Source: Castor canadensis (taxonomy: Eukaryota > Chordata > Mammalia > Rodentia > Castoridae). Taken from it: 64,000 bases of DNA. Location of the stretch: positions 125,324,308 through 125,388,307 of the forward strand of contig NC_133397.1 of NCBI RefSeq assembly GCF_047511655.1, read 5' to 3'. The translations under genes were made by a program, and so were the position numbers. The notes beneath the pieces were generated by a model. That model saw nothing but the letters and a program-made list of their open reading frames with translations. It was not told the DNA's origin and ran no database searches. The stretch's first letter is position 1; each line of letters opens with the position of its first letter. Positions 10,198-23,654 of the stretch are shown here, in pieces.

Positions 10198-10619
10198 GTA
10201 CCGACCCGCGCGGGCGCGCCGGGGCGGGAGGGGCCGGCAGGCCGGAGCGAGGCCTCCGGGCCCGGGAAGCGCGCGGCGCGGGAAACTTTCCTCGCGGGGC
10301 CTGTGGGCGGGGAGGCCAGGGGTGGGGATCGTGGGCTGCCCTTGCTGGTGGCCGGTCCACTTCGGAGGGAATGCCCTGTCTTGTCCCGCTCCAGAGGTGC
10401 TGCAGAAGCTCGGGAGTCCGGGGCACAGGGGCGCGCATTCCCGCCAGCCTACCGCAGACCCCCCCATCTGTCCCCAGTGTCCGCTGGGGACACCTGCCCA
10501 CTGCCCCACCTCCTGTAGCCGAATCCTGCTGTTTGCAAGGTGCAGTATCGAAATAAGAGCTGTGCGTCCGCGGCAGCAGTGCCCGCAGCCCTGGTGTGTT
10601 GAGGAAACAGTTTAGCAGA

Positions 10620-12349
10620 GCGAAAATGGAAGCAAAGTGTCCTCAGGAAAACAGAAGCAAACTGTCCCTCTTGCTGTCATCGTTCTGTGAATAGGGTCGG
10701 AACTTGGTTCTCCCTTAATGTCTGTGGGGAGAAGGATTTGAAATATGAACGTGATTTTAGGCATGCTAAGCCAAGGTCAGCCCTTCTGAGTGAAGAAGGC
10801 AAACTGCTTTTTTGTTCTGTTTTGTTTGGAGTTTTTTCTTTGAGTGTCTTACGTGAATAGAATATTTCTCTCTCTCTCTCTCGTTGAAATAAAAAATATT
10901 TGCATTCCTTTTGGTGGCTTAAATAAAAGTTTAAAAACCACCTGTTTGCAGCATAGGCGTTTTGCTGCATTTCGTCTGTGTCACCGATGGAAGAAACTTT
11001 GTGCTTGCTCTTAGGGGGGAGCTAGTAGTGTGTTCTCCAGACTCCATACCGTGGTTTGAAAAATCCATTCTCGTAACAATAGCCAAAGTGTTGAACATCT
11101 CTAGTTACCTTACTTGTAATTTCTCTTGTGAAGAAATGCCTTTTTTAAAAATATTGATCAGAATGATTGGTTTAATGAAATATTCATGTGTGTACAGGGT
11201 AAAAGATACCACATTTGATTTGAGTCACTGTACTGTTTGGTTCTGGTGACTTTGACTTAACCAATTCCTCCTTTTTTAATTAAACCAAGTCAAATAGCAA
11301 ACTTCTAACAGCATTCAGGTGTTAGCTATTTCAGAAATCAGTAGGTTTTGGCGGTTGGCTGTTTAATTTCAGAATGGTGTTATCAGCTTACCTGATTTCT
11401 TCCTCTGTCCCTCTTACAGTTGGTCTTTGAAATCAGTTCTCACCCACATACCTCTGAGAAAAAAAGATGTCAGTGAAATAGTAAGGATTCAGCTTAATTT
11501 TATATAGCTTTAAGGAAGAACATTTAAGAAGTTTAAGCCTTTCTGACCCATTCAACATTCTAACCTTAGTGTGGCCAGTCTATTTGATATCATTTATAAT
11601 CTGTTATGGTGGTATTCAGACTCCTTCATATTTTGATCAGCAACATCTTTTATCACACGCAATACCTCACTTTTCCCTCAATTTAATACATATGATTCAG
11701 GAGCTAAAAAACCATGAAAGAGCATGAAATTAATCATTAAAGTATAATGCAGTGAGGAAAAATACATTAAGCCTAGGGGAGCATACTCAAGCGTGATGTC
11801 TCCGTTAATCCTATTGACTTTGCAAAGTTCATTTTTGTGCTCAGGAATCAGACTGAATTATGAAGGTGTTCTCTATCAAATTCACTGAAACTACTGTGTA
11901 GAGACTGATCTGATTGTGATTATTGTTTCAACTTCAAATACATGGAGAAGAAAGTAATTTTTTATAAGAAATTATTGGTATGAAATAATAATTGTGATCC
12001 TTGCTAAAGTTCTTAGTAAATGTGAAAAGAGTAGGAGGTAATGGTAGCAACCCACTGTGATGGTGATTTAATTTTCCCTGTGAGCTACCTATAGAATCTT
12101 AGGTTTCACCAGCAGCCAAGGCATAGCATTCTCCCTGGGGACAAAAGTTATTGCAGTGTGGCTTTGTGTGCTCACTCTTAATTTCTAGCTTCAAACAGGG
12201 TTTTAAGTGTTGGGAAAATAGTGAATAATCAAGTAACTAAACTGGACTGGATGCATTACTTGGTTATAAGACCTAGCTCATATGATCAAAAATTGCTTTT
12301 TGAAGTAACTGTGGAAAATGCACAAGAAGCCATGATCTTTTTCACATGC
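10620..12349. other. Intron 1 proximal part, nothing recognised except a short (TC)n
   Basis: AT-rich intronic sequence. The only structure is a short CT run at 10864-10883. Confidence 0.5.
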
Positions 12350-12515
12350 ATTCATGTGGTTCAGAGCCTGACCTCTGGAGCTAACTGCCTGGGATTGAGT
12401 TCTAGCTTGCCCCCTATCTAGGAGTGTGACCTTGAACAAATAACCTGGTTTCTTTAACCTGCGTTTGCACAATCTGTTAAATAAAGGAAATAATAGCAAG
12501 GATAATAAGCAAATG
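12350..12515 (+). mobile_element. MIR SINE
   Basis: 'gacctctggagctaactgcc', 'gagtgtgaccttgaacaaat' and 'aatctgttaaataaaggaaa' give the MIR core and 3' part in order. Confidence 0.85.
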
Positions 12516-14930
12516 TCTTATGTTATGTTGACAGTTTCTTGTTAGGAGAAGGGGCAAGCATGTTAATAAGTAAAAATGAAGGAAAAAATCTTATTCTTAG
12601 GAAAATCACAGCCAGTAAACAACTAAGACTCCAAAGTTCACTGACTTGATAGTTTTGAAAGCTATTTTGCTTCATGGGCTTTTGTTTTGGAGATAGTCTA
12701 AATTTGATCAAGGGTAACTTTTGAATAAAACTCTCTTGGGAAAGTTTCAGAGAAGGCCAGAATTGAACATTGGTCATGTTCCCTGACCTCAGCTTCTTAG
12801 ATTGAATTGCTAGCCATTAGAATGTCAATATCTACACATTTCAAAGCAAGTAAGGATGAGTTTGAAGAGTTCACTTTTATTCAGTATCTTGTTCCCTTCT
12901 GCTGACAAGGACAGCTGAGCATATGAAGTGTATGTGTCTGCAGCAAGCTTTAAGACGTGAATATTAGCAGGTTTGGTATTTACTGCCACACAACACTGCT
13001 GCCTGTCCCTCTATTGCATCCACAGTCACAAGTCAGTCCACTGTTGGATTTATCATTTACTGAGTGTTAAGGGTTACAGCATATTTCTGATTTTACCCTG
13101 AATGAAAAAGGGATTCTAGTTTGTTGTCCACAGAATCCAGACATTTTGAGCTATGCAGAAATGGCTTCTGAGTTACTCATTCTATGACTTCTATTCACTT
13201 GAAAACGTCTTGACAATTTCCTATGCTTTAGTTAAGAAAATGAGACTCAAAAATACTGAAGTTGGAAAATTGATTATAGATTGGCAGAGATAGCAAAAAT
13301 TATTTCAGAACACCCCTTGTTGTAACTGCTTTTGTTCCTGGGGATGGAGAAGGATCGAAAGGAGAAAACGGTTTGAAACTTTGTAGAAGCCATATGTTTT
13401 TATTTATTTATTTACATTTATACATATTATTTTTTTTTTACTAAGTATATAGGTGATAGTCATTTCTTCTCTCCTTTCTTACTGGTTGAGAACTATAGAT
13501 ATTTTGGAAATGCAATCCTAATTTATTAAAGCTGTTGAACATGGTACTTACTTGTCTTTCCAATCTCAATCTCTTTGTGGACCATACTTTTCCTTCACAG
13601 TGTTTTTCATTGATAAGGTGTTTCCCTGGGCAGTAAAAAAATAAAATAAAATAAAAATGTATGTAATGATCTTATTTGCAGAGTCACTCATTCCATTGAT
13701 GTTCCCTTGTATTTTAAGGTTCTGCACAGTTGCACGTGTCCTTATGTATTTCACTAGAGTTTATTTTTTTAAAAACATCTATCTCTTGCATGTGATTCTA
13801 GAGGATTAGTTTTAGTAGTTTAATTAAGAACTATGAGATTAATGACTAATGATGAATCTGTTACTAGGGAGATTTTTAGATTGCGTCTGCTTACTCTGAA
13901 TGATAGTGACTGATTGCCTAATTGTAAAATGTACTAGAATTCAATAGCCTCTTTCTCACATACTGGAGCTTCTTTCTCACTGTGGAGAAGAAAATCCACA
14001 TTTTGACAGACAAATAGTAATGGTAAGCAATTAATAAGAATACTAAGAAGAGCTGGAGCACTGAGACAATCAGCTGATCTTTAAGCAATCATGTCTTTCT
14101 TCAACTGTTCAGCATTTTCCGAAACTCTGCATAATCAGGTAACAACACAAAGGCAGAAAACTAGACTTGCTACTCAGGTAAAGATCCTTGATCACTGGGG
14201 GAGAATGCTAACAGCATAAACTTAACCTACAAAGTCTGGAATACTAACATGAAAATGCAGTGAGACTGGAAAACAGAACGTCATGAAACCATGACAAAGA
14301 AGGTACTGTGAGAGATTTGGTATAATCCCAGCTTTACCAGAGCTAAAGAGGAGACTGAAAACTAGGATTGACTCAGGTATTTTTTGCTACTTAGCCATGT
14401 GGCAAGTAGGTAGCAGAGAACTTCTGTCCTCAGAATTGTTAAAACCAACCAACCAAACAAAAAACCTCTTCATTTATATTCTACCTTAATTCAAAAACAC
14501 TTAACAAGGTCATTTATTTATAATCAGGACATTGGTTTTCAAATGTGACATGTTTACCTTGTGGATGTCTTTTGTCCTTAATCCTCTGTATCAAGACAGA
14601 AGGTATTTTTTGGCCTCAAATATCAATAGTGTGGGTGTTCACAGATATCCTAGAGCCAATTATACTTCCAAGGTAACTCTTAATAGGATTATGCTCTCTT
14701 CTTGTGGTTTAGAATTATTACTGCTTTCATTCCTCTTAATTAAAATGTTACACTGGTAGATAGGAAAGGTTTGCATTTAACTCGATATATAACTTTTAGA
14801 TGCTTCAACAGAGTTATCTATTTATTGGTGTTAGGAACTAAAAACGTTTCTATGAAGTTACTTATTTTGCATATCATACAATCAAGCTTATTCTAAGGTT
14901 AGTATTTTTACAAACATTTTATTGAAACAA
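12516..14930. other. Intron 1 stretch with no confident feature
   Basis: AT-rich sequence with minor low-complexity runs: TTTA units near 13395-13440, (AAAAT)n near 13636-13660 and an 'aaccaacc' run near 14443-14465. A weak MIR-like block at 13230-13300 is too diverged to call. Confidence 0.5.
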
Positions 14931-15112
14931 TCCTGGGTTCAAATCCTACCTCTATTATTTGGTTATTTGTGTATTTGTAGTCGACTTCCCCCCCTGGACT
15001 ATCATTTCTTCCTCTGCAAATTGGATTTAATCTCATTTATCTTACATATAATAGGTGTGAGGATTAATGGCTGTTGAATACATAAAATACCCCAGATGGC
15101 ATCTGTCGCATA
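14931..15112 (+). mobile_element. MIR SINE, diverged
   Basis: 'ctgggttcaaatcctacctc' followed at the right distance by 'cctctgcaaattggatttaa' and 'gtgaggattaatgg' gives the MIR order. Confidence 0.75.
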
Positions 15113-15454
15113 AAATGTGTGCTTTTTAAAATGGTAGTATTTATTTTAAATATTACTGAATATATCATGGATGGTATATAAATATTTTGGGTAGAAATTG
15201 TTAGATTCCAGGAATTAACTAGCAGTATCAAGTCCTACCAACAGAATCTAGACTCTGTTAAAGAGGTTAAATTAATAAAGTTGAAAGAATTATGAGAAAA
15301 GTTCATTATAGACTCATAAATGTTACAGTTACATATTATGAAGGAGTTGCTGAATTTTACTTTTCAATATTACAGGTGGTATGGAGGAAGAATTTCTGAA
15401 ACTCAGGTCAAATTAAAGAGTAATTTTATTTCATATCTATTAAAAATACATATA

Positions 15455-15761
15455 TTTTTTGGTGCTGCTGGGGTTTGAACTCAGGCCCTCACACTTACTA
15501 AGCAGGTGCTCTACCACTTGAGCCACGCCCCAGCCCTTTTTGCATTAATTATTTTTCATTTGTGGTTTTTGAGTGGGCAGGCCTAGACCACAAACATTGT
15601 ATTTATGCCCACTGAATAGCTGGGATAACAGTTATGCATCATTACTCCCAGATATTTTATTGAGATGGGAATCTCACTAACATTTTTCCTGGGCTGGCTT
15701 TGAACTGCTATCCTCCTGATTTCTGCTTCCCAGGTAGATGGGATTACAAGCCTGTCCAGCC
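15455..15761 (-). mobile_element. Dimeric B1/tRNA SINE with extra internal segment
   Basis: 'gggtttgaactcaggccctc' and 'cttgagccacgccccagccc' mark the tRNA half. Reversed B1-like blocks 'gagatgggaatctcac' and 'gggctggctttgaactgc' follow. Its length (about 307 bp) exceeds the usual dimer. Confidence 0.9.
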
Positions 15762-17940
15762 AAAATTATATTTTTAATACATACTGTATTGCCAGCCCTC
15801 TGGTGGCCTCTGGGAATACAAAGGAACCATGTGGCAAAGGCTTTCTCCATACAGAACTATCCACATCTATTAAATAGGGGAATAAGATTTAAATCCAGAG
15901 CTGACCCCATCCCTGAGTGTCTTTGAGAGTAGATCAGGGTTGATGTATGGGTAAAAACTATTATTTCGGTACTGAAATTTTGAATGGATTTGATATTATT
16001 CTTTGCCGATAAGAAATCCCTGCAAAATTAAAGCAAACAAACCAAGACATCTTTTTCTGTTCACTGTAGGAAACTTATCTTCTCCCTTGAGCAAACATAA
16101 ACTTCAAGGAAAAGTTTTTTTCTAGACTTTTATGTGTCTCTGGGCCTACCACATTTGTTTACAAATACTGTTTTAAGTCCTAGAATGGAGTGGGTTAGAG
16201 GTCAAAACCTGTTTTGCACCAGGAAAAGGTAAAGGGTACCCTTTTTGAAAAATGACTGAGATATTAAACTTTTTATGAGTTAAAATTTGAGAATTTCAGC
16301 GTGGTTGTATAATAACATTCTTGCTATCTTCTACTTCTATCATAATAATTAAAGAGACAATCTGTGTCCCTACCTCCCAGGTGCTTGGAAATTGATATTA
16401 TGAGTGCTTATGAATGTCCCCTTGAGGCACTCTTGACTGGGCCACTTTGAAGAAAAATCTCTTCATCAATAATTAAGCCCTGAGGGCCACTTCTCAGGGG
16501 ACCCACACAAAATTACATGTCAACTCCAGGCCTGATTTATACAGATGGTGATCATGGATGAGGCCATAACTGCCCTCTCCCTCCCCCACTCTCTGCTTGT
16601 CTGCTCCATCACCACTTTTACCTGTATAGGAAAACTTCATCCCCTAATTTTCAGTTTGTTCTACCTACCTATGATTAACACATCTGTTCTTAGTCTTTGT
16701 GAAATTCTTTGAGTGATATTAAACGCTGCCTATAGTAGCATGAGACTTTTAAAGGTTAGTATTTCTAATAAAAAATCATATGAAAATATTCAGCAAAACA
16801 ATAGAAAAAAATGCATGTTTACTAAATTAATCTTGTCTAAGCCCATGGTGAAAGTCTAGTCCTACTATATATATGGGTGGAGTTCCTTGTGAAGCTGCCT
16901 TGGGATTAATAACCTAACATTTTGTGTTTCTTGGATAATGTTGTCTTTAGCCAGACATGAAGACTAAAGGTTCAAAAGGGAAAATGAAATTCTCTCTGCC
17001 AGTTAGGTACTCATCAGTGGAAACCAGAGTGGGAGTTGAGACCACTGGGAAATTCTGTGCCTTTCTTTGACTTCTTGTTCCATGGTGACCTGAAAGCTTT
17101 GGGTCTGTCTTTCAGATACTCTTCCATTTCAAATATTGAGGAATACTGGGTTAAAAAATAAAACAAATTCAAAATCCTCTGTAAAAAGCATTCAGTTCCA
17201 TTACAGATCCCTGGAGATAAAACATGATACCTTTCCCAGCAGAGTGCTCATTTCTGTGCATCAGCTTTTATTAAACCTTTTCTTCATTTCTTTGACTTAA
17301 TTCTTAAATTTCTTTTCATGATCATCATGGAAGATTTAAAAGATGCAAAAATGACAACTAAAAAGATGACCTCAAATTTCCGTGGGTCCTCCTCCCTCCT
17401 CTCACACCAGACTCTCCCCTTTGAGTGCATAGTTTCCTAAGTAGTTTTAATCATATGAAATTTTATCTTTGCCTTCTTTTTCCTTTGGTTTTGGTAGCTG
17501 GTGATTAAGAATAGTGTTTTCGTAAGAGTTTTTCTCAAATCATTCTGTTGGAAATGCACTTGGGAGGGCTGCCCCATCTCACTTGTATGCTTCAACTGAA
17601 TTATATTAAGTTTCTTAAATTTCATTTTTATTAGCATGCTATTGTTGTGTTGGGCCGATTATAATAAATAATTTCCTGTAAGTTTTGTTACAATCTTTCT
17701 CCACTTTCTCTTTACAATCCAGTAGTCAGGGACCAGAAAATAAGTTAGGCCATCCTGTTCCAGGGACAGGTGGAAGGAGGGTGTCCTGGCTAAAATGAAT
17801 CAGGTGTAAGACAAGTGCCAAGTACAGGAGGGTGGTTGGCTTAGAGCCCACAGGATGACTGTGGGCCTGTGTACATAGCACATGTTTTTTCCTGGTTCCC
17901 TACTAAGAACATGTTTCCAGTATTAGGAAGATGTATCTGT
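15762..17940. other. Intron 1 stretch with no confident feature
   Basis: No repeat, RNA gene or exon-like segment recognised. Confidence 0.45.
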
Positions 17941-18025
17941 TTCAGAAATGATGAAATTAAGGAAATAGAAATGTTAAGTGGCTTGATTAAAGTCAGTAGT
18001 GAACTGGAAACCAAAACCTATGAAT
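17941..18025 (-). mobile_element. MIR SINE fragment
   Basis: 'gatgaaattaaggaaataga' and 'tggcttgattaaagtcagta' correspond to the reversed MIR 3' half and core. Confidence 0.6.
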
Positions 18026-18885
18026 ATGAGCTCAATATGAGCTGTTGATTCAGACATTAAAATACATGATATGAAAATTACAAATCAGAGAAGTACCTAA
18101 GTGGGGAGTCCTTCAAAAGTTACCTCATTTTTTCTGACTGTATGCATTCACAGAATTTCTCAACAGTCTGCTTAATATTCAGTTCTTCAAGGAGTCCTTC
18201 ATTTGTGTAAATGAAGCAAGGTCTGAATGGTTGCTAATTCAGGCCAGATGGTTGCAGTGAGGGAGCAGTAGAGACATCATCAATCACTTCTCAACCTGGT
18301 GTCAGCTAACCAGTTCTGCCCTTAGCTAGGCTATTTTGACCTCACAGGACAGAATCTGTGTTGGAAAGATCAGGAAAAAGAAGCAGGTAAAATGGACTAT
18401 AAGAGTGGATTTGGGTTTTTAGTGCTGTATTTTCCCCCCTTCTCTTTAAAATATATATACATTTAGACATGTCTTATGAAACTTTGATTCACTGGAGCCC
18501 TGAGAGTGATAGGTATTTGCTTTGACATTGTTTTTTATAAAAATAATGATGTCACTGTCAGGACAACCAGTTCGTATTTGAGGTATAAAAAAAGATGTAA
18601 TTACAAGGGTGTAATCTAAGGTTAATTTATATTAGCCTAACCTTTGCTCTGCCAGTGTCTTTAGATCTGTACAATTTTGAATTTATCATTCTATGATGGC
18701 AAATACTTAGAGGTAATATTGGGTAATTATAATTTGCATTACAGTGTTCAAAACAATTTTTCTCATCCTCAGTTATGAAAAATGAAATGAACACAGAACC
18801 TATGTAATTGTTTACTTTGTTAATACTAAAATATTAGACTTCCATTAAAAAAAAAAAACCTATGGCTTAAATAAATGTAATGTGA

Positions 18886-18966
18886 AGGGTCGTAGATGCG
18901 GTTCATGTGGCAGAGTTGCTTGTCTTGCAAGCACAAGACCCAGATTCAAACCCCAGTACTGCCAAA
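18886..18966 (+). mobile_element. ID-like (tRNA-derived) SINE
   Basis: 'catgtggcagagttgcttg' and 'cccagattcaaaccccagta' match the tRNA-derived unit with A- and B-box-like parts. No intact tRNA fold is expected. Confidence 0.75.
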
Positions 18967-21900
18967 GATTGATAAATGCATAAGTAAATAAATGTAATTT
19001 TGAGCTTGGTAAGTTTTATCCTTGAAGTCAGTTTTCCTGGGGAAACTAGATCATAGTCCTTTGCAAGTTCTCATGCTGCAACTCTTGGTCATCAACCTTC
19101 AAGTTTGACCACTAGGGGAGTAATAATTACCCTTAATAGGTTCTTCGTTGGAAGGAACGTCTGTGATCAAAGACAGATTAAGAAGAGGAAAAACACACCG
19201 AAGTATATTAACATGCATATCTCAGACACTTATGCAAGATACCTAGAAAATGAGTAGTTCTGTAAGAGTTGACTTTCATCTTTCCAGCTTATATGCATCT
19301 TCAAAACAGAACAGTAAATTTTTAGAAAAGTTATAATGCAAAGTCGAGTCTGGATGGGTGGCATCTTAGAGGGAAGGCAAATAGGCCATTAAAATCTAAT
19401 TAGTAGAGTTTGTTAATATAAATTCCTCCAATACAATTACTGGAGCTGATGTTCTAAAACCATCTTCAGAAGTTCACTTTTGTTCTCCCTGATAGAAAGG
19501 AAGCCAGGACACCTGTGTCCTGCATTTTTGGCAGATAGAGACAGGGCAGAGAACTCTTCTGTATCCATTTTTCTTAGCTGTCTTCAGCTCAAGAATCTTT
19601 AATATTTAGAGGAGGCATATGATGGTCTTCCACACTTGCATTATTAAGATATTGTCACTGAAATGTTATGATTGTCTTGAAATGCCCACAGAATCCTGTG
19701 TAATAATCTCTGAATTATCTTATTGTTTTAATAATATCTGTAAACATAGTGTGGTTTTATCAGCATAATGCATACACATAATGAATACTGATACAATAAG
19801 TAAAGAAGCACTTTTAAGGAAAAGTAGAGGTGACTATTTCTCTTCGTCCATTGACCTGCTGATAAATTAGTGGTTGGGTGTTCTGGGTGTGCTTGCTAAT
19901 TAACACGGTTCAGTGCATCTCTGATGCTGAAGTTAAGCCCTGTGAATGTGGAGTTTGAAAGAGAGGTTAGTGCTTTTGTCTCCAGTGTCCATGGAAGCTG
20001 ACTTCTTACTCCTCACTCTCTTCTTCCAGTTCCCATTTGAGAAGCAGCAGCACATTTAGTTAGCTCTTTCTCTTTTTAAGTCATCGGCTTCTAAGATTCA
20101 AGTTTCTATTCATCTGTCAAAATTTTTGGACATTTTTAATTTTGTTTTTGGCCATTTGTCTTGGAGAAATACAGATTTTTTTTTTCAAAGGCTGTCTAAA
20201 GTTTAAATTATGAAGTTAAAAACACTAGCTGTTTGGATTTCTGGGCTCCTCTAGTGTAGTATAGACTAAGTTTAAATGATGAAATTATGGGCTTGAAAGT
20301 GAATTAAGGAGAATTGTAAGATAAAACCAAATTATATGTTCCAAAGAATAATTTTAAAAGATATTGTTGATCCTAACATTTTTGCCACATTAATGTATAA
20401 TTAACTGAGTGACCAAGGACATTCCCCTAGCCTTGTCCATGGGACATATTGCTTCTTTAGACCAATATGCTTTGCTCATTTCAAATTCTGATTATGTATG
20501 CAGACACTCTGCTTTGAAATTCGTAGGCAGGATTGATCCGTGAATTACGAGAAGTACCATGTACATTTTAAAAGCTATCAAATGCTTCATCTAGCTTCAT
20601 AAACTGTGCTTTTAAGAGTTTTATCTCATTTGAATTAAAGTTTACTTTTTCTGGCATAAATATATGTTCAGTGTTATAAATTATAAGGCAATAGAAACGT
20701 GGGGTATTGCATTCTGTTATATTATTAAAGATAGACTGTTTTTAGAGCTTTGATGTTTACTTTCACTTCATAGTGAATACCTCAAGGGATGTATTAATTG
20801 GCTAGCCTTTGCTTCCTCAAGTCTTAACTTGGTAAAGTGCGTGAATGGTGCTTAAAATCCAACCTGTTACATAACTAGTTGGAAAACCAGTTGATTTCTA
20901 TCACAGGATGTCTTCAATTAAGTCAAATTCTCTTCTTTCCCAGCATAGTGACCCTAATTACAACCTAATATTGATCATCCTTTGAAAAAAATGTTTATGC
21001 CTTTGAATAAAGTGCCAGGAAGGCTTATGGGAAATATGAACTTATGCAGTTACAGGAAGTACCTTTTTGTAAACACTCAGAAGTGTGTCAGAGTGAAATG
21101 GACACTAAGAAGGGATTGTTCCCTAGTGACATGCCCCTTTAAGAAACTCTTAAAAGGCAACCAGTTCTCTGCAGTAGGCTCCTTTTACAAAATATTCCAT
21201 GAATTGAAAAAAATAAGTAAATATCACTAGAAGCCAAAATCTACTAATATGATGAAATTACTACTTATTACACAGTAACCTAACTCTGCTTAATTTATGT
21301 TCATTGTGAATCTATAAAATGACAGCTCAAGTAGAAGAAGCTATATATTGAAGATGGTGGTGATAATTTACTCAACTTTGAAATAAAGAGTTTTTCAATG
21401 GTAAAGGCAAATTTTCAATGCTTAAAGAATTATTTTGAATGTAGGGATCATGTAATCTTTTCTTTGGAAATAAAAGATACGTAGTTTTACCCAATAAATT
21501 TGAAACACTTCACACTGGTCTTTATTACTGACATGTCTTATGATCCTGGACCCTATTCTACTTCTCTGTATGGCTTCCTACTAGAAGTACAATAGTGGGT
21601 AATTCAAAGTATTTGAGACCCTCTTTGTAGTAATATTTTTGTATGAATATGGTGACGTGATGGAATTAGAATATTTGGTGCTGATACTGACTCTGCCTTT
21701 AGGTTGGGTTGTACTTTGACCTTGCTAGGCCTATCTGTAATTGGAGCTCCTTGTGGCTCTTCCACCTTAAGGAGATGAGTTCAGTTCATTGCATGTCTCA
21801 CTTACATTTTGCTTTATACAAGTTACTGGAAGTGCTGAGATGAATGAGAGGCAGTCATTGTATTCGATAACCTCAAAATATAGCAGGGCAGACAGGCATA

Positions 21901-22470
21901 ACCAGAAAAGTTTAGACAGTGTGGATTTAAATTGGAATACATGAATTTGAGAGTGGTACTAATATCTGTGAAGTTGATAAATGTTAAACATGAAGTTTCT
22001 CTTATAATGGAAGTAGTGTTACTGACATTTCTGAGTTGTAAACTATATTTTTGGTACCAGAGCATCTGTGATTTTCTCACAATTAAGCAAAAATCCTAGC
22101 TTTCCAGAGAAGATGCCTGGACTTAATTCAAATCCAACAATTAAAAAGCATAGGAAACAAGCTGCATTTCACTGTTAAATATTTTTAGCCTATATGTCAC
22201 TTTTAAGATGACACCAATATTCAAGTGATGTGCCAAAAAGAACTGAACATTTGTTTCCTGAGCCAGTTCTGTATCCCAACTTTAATTTCTGTGGTCATGA
22301 TTTCCTTGGCAGCCACAAATGGTTGACATGGGAGGTGCATTTCACTTTCTGTCTCTTTACAACCTATAGTAATTATTATCAAATCCTGCTGTTGCTTCCT
22401 TAATAAATAACATGCACTAGGAACTTTGGTAGGTATTGTGGCTAATAGACAAATGATAGATTTTTTCATA
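18967..22470. other. Intron 1 stretch with no confident feature
   Basis: AT-rich intronic DNA. A short MIR-like block near 21693-21745 ('tactttgaccttgctaggcc') is possible. The 82-codon frame at 20982-21230 has no recognisable domain. Confidence 0.45.
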
Positions 22471-22521
22471 GTATCAAGGATTGTAGGCAAGCACTCTGCC
22501 ACTGAGACACATCCCCAGACC
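22471..22521 (-). mobile_element. ID-like SINE fragment
   Basis: 'aggcaagcactctgccactg' then 'acacatccccagacc' is a 5'-truncated reversed ID-type unit. Confidence 0.7.
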
Positions 22522-22540
22522 AGAGTTCTATTCTTATTAT

Positions 22541-22628
22541 AATTTCTTTTTGTGGCACTGGGTTTTGAACTCATGGGTTCATGCTTGCTTGGCAGGTACT
22601 CTACCAATTGAACCATGCCCCCAGCCCT
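22541..22628 (-). mobile_element. tRNA-half SINE
   Basis: 'gggttttgaactcatgggtt', 'ggcaggtactctaccaattg' and 'ccatgcccccagccct' give the reversed right half alone, directly beside another ID-like fragment. Confidence 0.88.
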
Positions 22629-22789
22629 AGACTTTTCATTAAGCCTGACATATTTCAAGTTTTCTTTACCCACTTCCTTGTATCAAAGGAAAACTGACTT
22701 CAGTATTTACAATGAATGCACAAAAATCCTTGAATTATTTTACATGAATTGAAGGTAATATTATTTCTACCCTGATCTAAGTACAATGT

Positions 22790-22940
22790 AGTGATTAATA
22801 GAACTGAGTTGGAAGCCAAGGACATAACTTAGAATCTGTCACTACTTGGGCAAGGTACTCCACTTCATTTCTCATCTGTGAACGGGCATTAAAATTACCA
22901 GTGAAATCAAAGCATCAGTCTGAACATCAGCTTGATAATC
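22790..22940 (+). mobile_element. MIR SINE, diverged
   Basis: 'gtagtgattaatagaactga', 'gtcactacttgggcaaggta' and 'tctcatctgtgaacggg' lie in MIR order. Confidence 0.65.
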
Positions 22941-23654
22941 ACTCAGAGAAGTCCCTGGTATGCTGTAAAATCTTGCATACTATCACATATGCAAGAGTAT
23001 GAGAAAGGTGTGTCTACTTTTTTTCTAAATAAAACACATTATAAAATTTTAAGACAAAGAGGCTGAACTGCCTTTTTAAATTATATTTTAGACTGGGAAC
23101 AAATTCCGCAATAAAATCAGAGACTATTGATAGAGACAGAGTGTTTTGCATGGTAAATAACACATTTCAGTCTGTTAGGGAAGGTTTCACAAAAATGGTT
23201 GTGGGTGTAGATTATGGGGAAAGGGTTGCATGCCCATTATGGAGGGTTTCCAGAAAGCAATTTACAAAGGAGCATTGTGTAAATTTTTATTCACACCGTT
23301 GTGCTATGTTGCCGAACATTTATGTCAGTTAAAATGGCGAGCAGTATTAGTAGTCAGTCAGTAGAGATTAAAATGAATCATGTTTTTTGCTTCTGTGCTG
23401 GCACAACAAAATTTCCATTGATCATTTTTTGAAATGAGTAATTTTTGGTTTAGGATTTTTGACATCTTGATGGATTTCAAGAAAAATACTAACTTATGCT
23501 GATGTGATTTACCATTTGTCTTTTAAGTACATAAGCCAAATGCTTTCATTTTGAAGTTCATGTACCCTCCAGTTCTGAGTATTCTCTCCTGTCAGTTGGA
23601 CTATCAGCTTTCTGCACACAAAGTTGACCACTACAATCCCCTTGGGCACTGTGG

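Larger units (their letters stand above)
9640..10480 (+). promoter_or_regulatory. CpG-island promoter of DPYD
   Basis: Base composition changes sharply here from AT-rich flank to dense CpG, then falls away again after about 10600. The island contains the DPYD start codon, six GGGGGCGTG motifs, overlapping GC boxes and no TATA box at a useful distance. The human DPYD promoter is known to be TATA-less, GC-rich and driven by Sp-family factors, so this matches expectation. CpG density makes it open in several frames on both strands for over 200 codons; none of those frames resembles a protein except where one includes the 13 DPYD residues. Confidence 0.88.

Noticed and set aside
9777..10615. Several 100-250-codon open frames on both strands across the CpG island
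   Set aside because: The array period (about 42 bp, a multiple of three) and high GC keep frames open on both strands. Products are Pro/Arg/Gly/Ser-rich with no domain. The only supported protein content is the 13 DPYD residues.
18886..18966. Considered as a tRNA gene or tRNA pseudogene
   Set aside because: It matches the tRNA-derived SINE unit found repeatedly here and lacks an intact cloverleaf.
22221..22673. 150-codon minus-strand frame
   Set aside because: Much of it lies on two SINE fragments; the translated 'GMVQLVEYLPSKHEPMSSKP' type text is the usual artefact of the tRNA-half SINE.
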